A DNA stretch of 6,410 nucleotides from Saprospiraceae bacterium (GTDB lineage Bacteria > Bacteroidota > Bacteroidia > Chitinophagales > Saprospiraceae). The stretch spans positions 1 to 6,410 of the forward strand of contig JABWAJ010000334.1 of the NCBI GenBank assembly GCA_013361075.1, read 5' to 3'. Both the position numbers and the translations under genes were made by a program. Shown piece after piece: positions 1 through 4,703 of this stretch (position 1 is the stretch's first letter; each line of letters begins with the position of its first letter). The notes beneath the pieces are model-generated. The model was not told the origin of the DNA. It did no database searches and saw nothing but the letters and a program-made list of their open reading frames with translations.

Positions 1-6
1 AAACGA

Positions 7-1341
7 ATGGAATATGTGGTAATGATCGGGCAGTTGCTGATGAGCTTGTCCATACTGATCATCCTCCATGAGATGGGGCATTTTATCCCTGCCAAGGCAT
101 TCAATACCCGGGTGGAAAAGTTCTATCTCTTCTTCGACCCCTGGTTTTCGGTATTCAAGAAAAAGGTGGGCGAGACGGAATACGGCATCGGCTGGCTGCC
201 CTTGGGCGGCTACGTGAAAATTTCGGGGATGGTGGACGAGAGTTTCGACACCGAGCAGCTCAAGCAGGAGCCCCAGCCCTGGGAGTTCCGCTCCAAACCG
301 GCCTGGCAGCGGCTGATCATCATGCTGGGCGGGGTGACGGTCAACTTCATCCTGGGCTTCCTGATCTTCGCCATGGTGCTTTTCGCCTGGGGCGAGGAGT
401 ATATGCCATCGCAAAATGTGATCTACGGCATCCACGTCGACAGCCTGGGCATTCAGATGGGATTGCAGAACGGCGACAAGATCGTCAAGGTTGGCGACGC
501 GCCTTTCGATAAATTCTCCGACCGCACCGTGGTGCGCGGCATCGTCATCGATAACATCCAGACCATCACGATTGAGCGCAACGGGCAGGAAATGACGCTT
601 CCCGTCGACCCCACGCTGATCAAGGAACTGTCGAGCTACCGCAACAAGAGCAAGCGCCTCTTCACCGAGCGAGTCCCCTTCGTGGTAGGCGATATTTTGA
701 AAAATTCACCCGCAGAAGGCTCCGACCTGGAAAAAGGCGACAGCCTGATCGCCCTCAACGGCGACACGTTGATGTTCTTCGACCAGTACTTCACCCGCCT
801 GAGAGCCAGTCCCAACACCCCCATCGAGCTGACCGTGATACGCGGGGGCGAGGCAAAAACCATTGCCATGACAACGACGGAAGAAGGCACCATTGGCGTG
901 CGGCCTTATCCCGGCGTGTATTTCTTCAAAACCGAGCGCCAGGAGTACGGCTTTATGGAGGCCATCCCCGCCGGCACCATGAAAGGCCTGGGCTTTTTGG
1001 CCGACCAGATCAAGGCCTTCGGGCACATCATCTCCGGCAAGATCGCCGCGAGCGAGAGCCTGGGCGGTTTCGCCTCCATCGGCTCCATGTTCGGCACTGA
1101 GTGGAACTGGGAGCGTTTCTGGACCATGACGGCCATCCTCTCCCTCATTCTGGCCTTCATGAACCTGCTGCCCATCCCCGCCCTCGATGGCGGACACGTG
1201 CTGTTCCTCCTCGGCGAGGTCATCACCGGCCGCAAGCCCAGCGACAAGTTTATGGAATACGCCACCATGGTCGGCTTCATCCTGATCGTCGCGCTGATGA
1301 TCTATGCGAATGGGTTGGATATTGTGAGGGGGTGTAATTAA
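7..1341 (+). CDS. rseP: RIP metalloprotease RseP (site-2 protease family)
   Basis: This is a zinc intramembrane protease of the inner membrane. In well-studied relatives it performs the second cut of membrane-bound anti-sigma factors and clears remnant signal peptides. Visible features of the 444-residue protein: the zinc-binding HEMGH motif at residues 21-25 inside the first hydrophobic segment; a conserved LGGVTVNFILG segment at 107-117 in a second TM helix; two PDZ-like regions at about 135-205 and 222-300; and the second active-site motif NLLPIPALDGG at 386-396, with D394 the expected third zinc ligand, followed by a last TM helix at about 425-438. Length and order fit a full-length two-PDZ RseP. 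The ATG at 7 is chosen because the protease helix begins about eight residues later, as in Bacteroidota homologues; the upstream gene is outside the window. The C-terminus ends in GCN, and the stop codon lies inside a repeat arm, so the last residues may be altered by that element. Which anti-sigma factor it cuts cannot be told from here. Confidence 0.96.
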   Translation: MEYVVMIGQLLMSLSILIILHEMGHFIPAKAFNTRVEKFYLFFDPWFSVFKKKVGETEYGIGWLPLGGYVKISGMVDESFDTEQLKQEPQPWEFRSKPAWQRLIIMLGGVTVNFILGFLIFAMVLFAWGEEYMPSQNVIYGIHVDSLGIQMGLQNGDKIVKVGDAPFDKFSDRTVVRGIVIDNIQTITIERNGQEMTLPVDPTLIKELSSYRNKSKRLFTERVPFVVGDILKNSPAEGSDLEKGDSLIALNGDTLMFFDQYFTRLRASPNTPIELTVIRGGEAKTIAMTTTEEGTIGVRPYPGVYFFKTERQEYGFMEAIPAGTMKGLGFLADQIKAFGHIISGKIAASESLGGFASIGSMFGTEWNWERFWTMTAILSLILAFMNLLPIPALDGGHVLFLLGEVITGRKPSDKFMEYATMVGFILIVALMIYANGLDIVRGCN

Positions 1342-1346
1342 TTTTG
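1315..1346 (+). promoter_or_regulatory. Candidate Bacteroidota promoter at the rseP 3' end
   Basis: TAATTTTG at 1339-1346 matches the -7 consensus TAnnTTTG completely. A TTG at 1315-1317 lies 21 bp upstream, slightly further than the usual 19 bp or so. It would drive hscB with a leader of about 90 nt containing most of the inverted-repeat element. In such AT-rich sequence a chance match is quite possible. Confidence 0.3.
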
Positions 1347-1443
1347 AATTTTAAATTATGAATTTTAAATTAAATTGATTTTCAGCAAGTTGACTTCAAC
1401 GGGTCGCATCCTAAACAATCCATAATTTAAAATTTAAAATTAA
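1338..1443. repeat. AT-rich inverted-repeat element filling the rseP-hscB gap
   Basis: The arms at 1338-1360 and 1421-1443 are reverse complements at 22 of 23 positions, with 60 bp between them. The left side carries a tandem 13-bp unit GAATTTTAAATTA at 1346-1358 and again at 1360-1372; the right side carries the same type of unit inverted. The rseP stop codon (1339-1341) lies inside the left arm, and the right arm ends one base before the hscB start, so the element occupies essentially the whole gap. It could be a small non-autonomous palindromic element or an RNA-level structure between two co-oriented genes. There is no T-tract typical of a terminator. Confidence 0.8.
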
Positions 1444-1444
1444 C

Positions 1445-1969
1445 TTGAACTACTTCGATTTCTACCACCTCCCCCTCTCCTTCCTGCTCGACGAAGCGGA
1501 GTTGAAGCGGCGCTACTACGAGCACAGCAAGCGCCTGCACCCCGACTTCTACACCCTGGAGCCGGAGGAGAAGCAGTTGGAGATACTGGAGCAATCGACC
1601 TACAACAACCAGGCGTACAAGACCCTGTCGAACTTCGACGCGCGGATGAAGTATGTGCTGGAGTTGAAGGGGCTGATGCCGGAAGAGGGCCAGGCTGCCC
1701 TGCCGCAGGACTTTTTGATGGAGATGATGGAGATCAATGAAGAGCTGATGGAGCTGGAGTTTGACTTCGACGCCGGGCGCCTTGAAAAGGTGGTACGGAT
1801 GCTGGAGCAACTGGAGCAGGAGTTGCTGGCGGAGGTTACCCCCACTCTGGATGCCTTCACCAAGAACCCCGACGGGGTTGACTTACAGCCGGCTGCCGAT
1901 TATTATTTTAAGAAGAAATATTTGTTGCGGATAAGGGAGAATTTGGGTAAATTTGCCTCTCCAAAATAG
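1445..1969 (+). CDS. hscB: Fe-S cluster assembly co-chaperone HscB (J-domain protein)
   Basis: HscB is a cytoplasmic J-domain co-chaperone. It binds the Fe-S scaffold IscU, delivers it to the Hsp70 HscA and stimulates HscA ATPase so that clusters are passed to target proteins. The 174-residue product has an N-terminal J domain (about 1-72) with the HPD triad at 32-34, which is essential for Hsp70 stimulation. A C-terminal helical domain carries the HscB-type motif LPQDFLMEMMEINEE at 87-101. The length is normal for the family. The start is a TTG at 1445: NYFDFYHLP right after it is the usual HscB N-terminus, and there is no ATG in frame between it and the J-domain core. No Shine-Dalgarno is seen; the preceding bases are the A/T-only repeat arm. 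The gene follows rseP by about 100 bp and could be cotranscribed. No hscA, iscU or fdx is in the window, so pairing with those partners is inferred from the family. Confidence 0.93.
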   Translation: MNYFDFYHLPLSFLLDEAELKRRYYEHSKRLHPDFYTLEPEEKQLEILEQSTYNNQAYKTLSNFDARMKYVLELKGLMPEEGQAALPQDFLMEMMEINEELMELEFDFDAGRLEKVVRMLEQLEQELLAEVTPTLDAFTKNPDGVDLQPAADYYFKKKYLLRIRENLGKFASPK

Positions 1970-1973
1970 GAGC

Positions 1974-1989
1974 CTTTGCAATGGCAAAG
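1974..1989 (+). other. Short hairpin just after hscB
   Basis: CTTTGC (1974-1979) and GCAAAG (1984-1989) form a 6-bp stem with a 4-nt loop, starting 5 bases after the hscB stop and followed shortly by ATTTTG. It might contribute to 3'-end formation, but the stem is short and the U-run is weak and delayed. Confidence 0.25.
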
Positions 1990-1994
1990 AGAAT

Positions 1995-2026
1995 TTTGTT
2001 TATAAGTTTATAAGGGTATAAGTTTA
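1995..2026 (+). promoter_or_regulatory. Weak candidate promoter for tRNA-Leu(CAA)
   Basis: TTTG at 1995-1998, a 20-bp spacer and TAAGTTTA at 2019-2026 resemble the Bacteroidota -33/-7 pair with the last -7 base mismatched. It would start transcription about 30 bases before the tRNA. It lies wholly within the inverted repeat, whose AT-rich units could produce such a match by chance. Confidence 0.3.
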
Positions 2027-2055
2027 TAAACTCCTACCCTTATAAACTTCTAAAC
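1998..2055. repeat. AT-rich inverted repeat between hscB and the tRNA genes
   Basis: The arms at 1998-2018 and 2035-2055 are complementary at 20 of 21 positions; the core 15 bp (2004-2018 with 2035-2049) are perfect, and the loop is 16 nt. A 12-bp unit TATAAGTTTATA is repeated directly at 2001-2012 and 2017-2028, and the loop contains a perfect 12-bp palindrome, AGTTTATAAACT, at 2021-2032. The plan (tandem AT-rich units followed by inverted copies) is like that of the element before hscB, but the sequence differs. It has no proper T-tract. Confidence 0.75.
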
Positions 2056-2065
2056 TAAAAAAGAA

Positions 2066-2151
2066 GCCGAAGTGGCGGAATGGTAGACGCGCTGGACTCA
2101 AAATCCAGTGTACGCGAGTACGTGTGGGTTCGAGTCCCACCTTCGGTACCA
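2066..2151 (+). tRNA. tRNA-Leu (anticodon CAA), CCA encoded
   Basis: This is a class II tRNA with a complete cloverleaf. The acceptor stem is GCCGAAG (2066-2072) with CTTCGGT (2141-2147), ending in a G-U first pair. The anticodon stem is CTGGA/TCCAG around the loop CTCAAAA, giving anticodon CAA at 2099-2101. A long variable arm, typical of Leu/Ser tRNAs, includes GTAC/GTAC. The T arm is GTGGG-TTCGAGT-CCCAC, followed by discriminator A (2148) and a genomically encoded CCA (2149-2151). It reads UUG codons, which fits the frequent ttg codons in the neighbouring genes. Confidence 0.96.
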
Positions 2152-2167
2152 AAACCCTCCAATTTTT

Positions 2168-2198
2168 TTTGGAGATGATTTGGATTCTTATACATTTG
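2168..2198 (+). promoter_or_regulatory. Promoter of tRNA-Leu(CAG)
   Basis: TTTG at 2168-2171, a spacer of exactly 19 bp, and TACATTTG at 2191-2198 match the Bacteroidota promoter consensus (TTTG - about 19 - TAnnTTTG) at every defined position. The -7 box ends 10 bases before the mature tRNA 5' end, giving a very short 5' leader for RNase P to remove. The tRNA can therefore be transcribed independently of its upstream tRNA neighbour. Confidence 0.75.
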
Positions 2199-2208
2199 CA
2201 TTCGCTTT

Positions 2209-2292
2209 GCCGAAATGGCGGAATTGGTAGACGCGCACGTTTCAGGGGCGTGTGTCCTTACGGATGTGTGGGTTCGACTCCCACTTTCGGCA
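2209..2292 (+). tRNA. tRNA-Leu (anticodon CAG), CCA not encoded
   Basis: A second class II leucine tRNA. The acceptor stem is GCCGAAA (2209-2215) with TTTCGGC (2285-2291), fully paired, with discriminator A at 2292. The anticodon stem is CACGT/GCGTG around loop TTCAGGG, giving CAG at 2243-2245. There is a long variable arm and a T arm GTGGG-TTCGACT-CCCAC. The bases after the discriminator are CTT, so CCA must be added by nucleotidyltransferase, unlike the neighbouring tRNA-Leu(CAA). It reads CUG, which is very common in rseP. A strong terminator follows directly. Confidence 0.96.
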
Positions 2293-2295
2293 CTT

Positions 2296-2330
2296 AAGCC
2301 TGGTAGTTGACAAACTATCAGGCTTTTTTA
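2296..2330 (+). terminator. Intrinsic terminator of the tRNA-Leu unit
   Basis: AAGCCTGGTAGTT (2296-2308) pairs with AACTATCAGGCTT (2313-2325) over 13 bp with one G-U pair and a GACA loop. The 3' arm runs into six consecutive T (2324-2329). This is a textbook Rho-independent terminator, placed 4 nt after the tRNA. Confidence 0.92.
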
Positions 2331-2382
2331 TTGCCCGTTCGCACGCAAGCGGCACCTAGTGTGGCCTGTTCTTGGATTATAC

Positions 2383-2524
2383 GGTTAGGGGTTGTGTAAA
2401 GAGGCAATGTGCATGGGACAATTTCATTCCGTAAAGGTCGATGTTTTTGCAAGCGATCAGATTGATTTTACGAAATCATTGCCCTTTGCCCTTTGCACCT
2501 TGCCCTTATCACACAACCCCAACC
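2383..2524. repeat. MITE-like palindromic repeat, copy 1 (upstream of lepB)
   Basis: The ends are inverted repeats. GGTTAGGGGTTGTGT at 2383-2397 is the reverse complement of 2511-2524 except for one extra A, and weaker inverted similarity continues inward on both sides, so the whole element can fold on itself. The 72 bp at 2419-2490 match 4493-4564, downstream of lepB, at 58 of 72 positions without gaps, in the same orientation. The 3' part carries iterated TTGCCCTTTGCC-type units. There is no coding capacity and no clear target-site duplication. Confidence 0.75.
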
Positions 2525-2533
2525 AAAAGCAGG

Positions 2534-2568
2534 GCCTGAAGCGATTTTTCTTCCACATCAGGCTTTTT
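2534..2568 (+). terminator. Weak terminator-like hairpin
   Basis: GCCTGA (2534-2539) pairs with TCAGGC (2558-2563), followed by five T. An alternative nested fold uses GAAG/CTTC inside the loop. The loop is large, so activity is doubtful. Its CAGGCTTTTT end resembles the tRNA terminator. Confidence 0.3.
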
Positions 2569-2592
2569 CTTCCGTTCGTCGGAAAAGTCCAC

Positions 2593-2622
2593 CTTGCATA
2601 CCCATAATTTGGGTTATATTTG
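2593..2622 (+). promoter_or_regulatory. Likely lepB promoter
   Basis: CTTG at 2593-2596, an 18-bp spacer and TATATTTG at 2615-2622 fit the Bacteroidota -33/-7 pattern, with a perfect -7 box. Transcription would begin around 2629, giving a leader of nearly 90 nt before the lepB ATG. It sits downstream of the tRNA terminator, so lepB should be an independent unit. Confidence 0.6.
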
Positions 2623-2716
2623 CCCGGTTTTACGCTTGGAGCTCGTCAGGAATACCACGCAATCCTAAAAATCCTGAACAAGCTTTCAGACAACAAAAAA
2701 CTTAACCTGTAAAGAT

Positions 2717-4468
2717 ATGCTTGTCTTTTTCCTTGTTGCTTACCTGCTGCTGAGTGCCGGCTTGTATTTCATCTTCAAAAAAGCCAATGTCGAGGCGTGG
2801 AAAGCGCTTGTTCCGGGTTGGAATTTTGCCGTTTGGTGCGAATTGATTGGGCGCAAAGGCCGTTTTGCCCTGTGGTTGCTGTTTCCGATTGTCAATATTT
2901 TCATTTACGCGGGGATGTGTGTAGACATGGCCAGATCGTTTAAAAACTACGGTTTTGGTCATAGTGTACTTGCGGTCATTTTTGCACCGCTTTACTTCCT
3001 CTATCTTGGCCTGAGCGCCAAAGAAACTTACGATGGCCCAACTTTAGCGAAAGAGCGCGAGTATCAGCAGATGTTGATGAATGCCCGTGAATCGAAGAAT
3101 AGTCGCCTGTTTGAAAAGCTCCAAAGTGAAAATCCTTATAAAAAAGGGCCCCTCCGCGAATGGACGGAAGCCATCGTATTTGCGGTTTTTGCTGCTACTT
3201 TCATCCGCATGTTTTTGATTGAAGCCTATGTGATTCCGACCTCTTCGATGGAAGGCTCACTGCTGGTGGGCGATTTCCTTTTCGTGAGCAAAGCCCATTA
3301 CGGCATCCGGATGCCACAAACCGTTGCCATGTTGCCCTTGTTGCACAACCGCATTCCGATGGTTGGCGGTGAATCTTATCTCGAAAAACCCAGCCTGCCC
3401 TACATGCGGCTAAAAGCGCTGGAAAGTGTTGACCGCAACGAGCCGGTGGTGTTCAATTACCCTGAAGGCGACAGCGTTTATGTGTTTCCCAACCGCACCT
3501 GGAGCATCCACGACTTCCGGCGCGGCATGATGGACCGGGCGTCTTACGATGCCATCCAGAGCGGCCGGGCCCCTTTGGTGACGCGGCCAATGGACAAAAA
3601 AGACCACTACATCAAGCGGTGCGTAGGCCAGCCGGGCGATTCCATACAGGTCATCAACCGTCAATTATTCGTGAACGGGCAACCTGCAAAAGATTTGCGC
3701 TACATTCAGTTTCAACACCACCTGCGTTCGCCCAACGGGCCGGTAAATGAGCGGAATTTTACCGATATGGGCATTTCGCCTGAAGACATTTACCGCCGGG
3801 ATCCCAACAGCAATTCCATGCTGGTGGTACTAAACCGCGATCAGATAGAGGCCATCAAAAAAATGGACCCGGACATTACCATGGCACCCTGCAAAAGCTA
3901 TATCATCAACATTCTGCCCGGCGGCAATTCGTCGAAACTCACGACATATGGCATTGACAACGCCAATATCGTGCAGCAACAGGGCAGTAGTGTTTTTGAA
4001 ATGTACCTGACAGATGACCAGGCAGCACAGGTGGCAAAAGATTCGCTGATCCGGATTGCGCCGTCTACCGGGCAGTTGTTTCCGCACGACCCGGCTCATT
4101 TTGCATCGTGGTCGCGCGACGATTATGGCCCTATCTGGGTTCCCAAAAAAGGCGCTACCGTGCAAATTTCCCCCGGAAACATAGCTCTGTACCGCCGCAT
4201 CATTGATGTGTACGAAAACAACGACCTGAAAGAGGCCAACGGCAAAATCTTCATCAATGGCGCTGAAGCCACTTCCTATACCTTTAAAATGGATTACTAC
4301 TGGATGATGGGGGACAACCGCCACAATTCGGAAGATGCACGGGTTTGGGGCTTTGTACCTGAAGACCACATCGTAGGCAAACCGCTGTTTATCTGGTTCT
4401 CGCTGAAAGAAGGCGGCGGAAAGGGGATAAACTGGAAGCGGATTTTTACGGGGGCGAATAAAATGTAA
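2717..4468 (+). CDS. lepB: Signal peptidase I, long Bacteroidota form
   Basis: This is an inner-membrane serine protease that removes signal peptides from exported proteins on the periplasmic side. The 583-residue product starts with hydrophobic segments at about 1-20, 50-68 and 83-99, a region resembling the DUF5684-type multi-TM extension seen on some Bacteroidota signal peptidases. A charged linker (105-148) and another TM segment (150-170) follow. The peptidase domain then carries PTSSMEGSL at 174-182 with catalytic S177, HYIKRCVGQPGDSI at 297-310 with general-base K300, and the box GDNRHNSEDAR at 532-542. All catalytic elements are intact. The protein is much longer than E. coli LepB (324 aa): about 120 residues separate Ser and Lys and about 230 separate Lys from the GDNR box, so two large periplasmic insertions are present. 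The ATG at 2717 gives a normal membrane N-terminus; no Shine-Dalgarno is visible. The gene is flanked by two related palindromic repeats. Confidence 0.96.
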   Translation: MLVFFLVAYLLLSAGLYFIFKKANVEAWKALVPGWNFAVWCELIGRKGRFALWLLFPIVNIFIYAGMCVDMARSFKNYGFGHSVLAVIFAPLYFLYLGLSAKETYDGPTLAKEREYQQMLMNARESKNSRLFEKLQSENPYKKGPLREWTEAIVFAVFAATFIRMFLIEAYVIPTSSMEGSLLVGDFLFVSKAHYGIRMPQTVAMLPLLHNRIPMVGGESYLEKPSLPYMRLKALESVDRNEPVVFNYPEGDSVYVFPNRTWSIHDFRRGMMDRASYDAIQSGRAPLVTRPMDKKDHYIKRCVGQPGDSIQVINRQLFVNGQPAKDLRYIQFQHHLRSPNGPVNERNFTDMGISPEDIYRRDPNSNSMLVVLNRDQIEAIKKMDPDITMAPCKSYIINILPGGNSSKLTTYGIDNANIVQQQGSSVFEMYLTDDQAAQVAKDSLIRIAPSTGQLFPHDPAHFASWSRDDYGPIWVPKKGATVQISPGNIALYRRIIDVYENNDLKEANGKIFINGAEATSYTFKMDYYWMMGDNRHNSEDARVWGFVPEDHIVGKPLFIWFSLKEGGGKGINWKRIFTGANKM

Positions 4469-4480
4469 GAGGTATAAAGC

Positions 4481-4590
4481 AGGCGCAAAAGGCAATTTTA
4501 TTCCGTGTAAATCGGTCTTTTTGCAATCAATCAGATCAATTTTATGAAATCGTTGCCTTTTGCCCCTTGCCCCTTGTTACCCACCCCTGG
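4481..4590. repeat. MITE-like palindromic repeat, copy 2 (downstream of lepB)
   Basis: The core 4493-4564 matches 2419-2490 at 58 of 72 positions without gaps, in the same orientation. Inverted repeats are again present: GCAAAAGGCAA at 4485-4495 is a perfect reverse complement of 4553-4563, and looser pairing extends outward. The outer terminal repeat of copy 1 is not conserved, so the boundaries are approximate. The 3' part again shows iterated TTGCC(C/T)(C/T)TTGCC-like units. It begins about a dozen bases after the lepB stop and might also act as its transcript end, although no long T-run follows the stem. Confidence 0.7.
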
Positions 4591-4606
4591 CTTCCTTTTT
4601 TCAAAT

Positions 4607-4680
4607 GATTCTATTTTAACTAATTTCGGTGTTATTTTAACCCAACAGAACAAAGTTGGCAACTTTGGAGTTAATTTAAC
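4607..4680 (+). promoter_or_regulatory. Three direct repeats upstream of the AraC gene
   Basis: Three 14-mers share the core TTA/CTA-n-TTTAAC: 4607-4620 (GATTCTATTTTAAC), 4628-4641 (GGTGTTATTTTAAC) and 4667-4680 (GGAGTTAATTTAAC). The second and third agree at 12 of 14 positions, the first and second at 11 of 14. Offsets are 21 and 39 bp, close to two and four DNA turns. AraC proteins commonly bind paired direct repeats, so these are candidate sites for the adjacent regulator; this is inference. Confidence 0.45.
4651..4667. promoter_or_regulatory. Perfect 17-bp palindrome (operator candidate)
   Basis: CAAAGTTG (4651-4658) and CAACTTTG (4660-4667) are exact reverse complements around one central G. 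The site lies 36 bp before the AraC start. Its right half, CAACTTTG, also differs from the -7 consensus TAnnTTTG by a single base, so it could overlap a promoter. The stem in RNA would be 8 bp with an unfavourable 1-nt loop, which favours a DNA-binding site over a hairpin. Confidence 0.5.
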
Positions 4681-4703
4681 GTCAAATAGAAAAAGTAGAA
4701 CCT

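Larger units (their letters stand above)
2331..2716. other. Gene-free stretch between the tRNA terminator and lepB
   Basis: These 386 bp hold no convincing gene. Two short open frames here (2392-2607 and 2493-2705) run through a repeat and have no protein-like character. What can be supported is a MITE-like palindrome (2383-2524), a weak hairpin with a T-run (2534-2568) and a Bacteroidota-type promoter (2593-2622) that gives lepB a leader of nearly 90 nt. I see nothing recognisable in 2331-2382 or in the leader itself. Confidence 0.7.

Noticed and set aside
706..1197. Long reverse-strand open frame inside rseP
   Set aside because: It lies entirely opposite a well-supported protease gene in GC-rich sequence and its translation shows no domain; it is a shadow frame, like those at 636-893, 906-1280 and 1101-1337.
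1981..2013. Ten-codon open frame after hscB
   Set aside because: Too short to judge and it ends inside the inverted repeat; no ribosome-binding site.
1338..2055. CRISPR array suggested by repeated AT-rich units
   Set aside because: Units are 10-14 bp, directly adjacent and in inverted orientation, with no regular spacers and no cas genes.
2157..2174. CTCCAA/TTGGAG hairpin between the two tRNAs as a terminator
   Set aside because: The T-run is in the loop, not after the stem, and part of it is better explained as the -33 box of the next tRNA.
2392..2705. Two short forward open frames before lepB (2392-2607, 2493-2705)
   Set aside because: They run through the palindromic repeat, hairpin and lepB promoter, and the composition is not protein-like.
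3830..4495. 221-codon reverse-strand open frame opposite the end of lepB
   Set aside because: It overlaps conserved lepB coding sequence including the GDNR box, and its translation has no recognisable motif or separate promoter.
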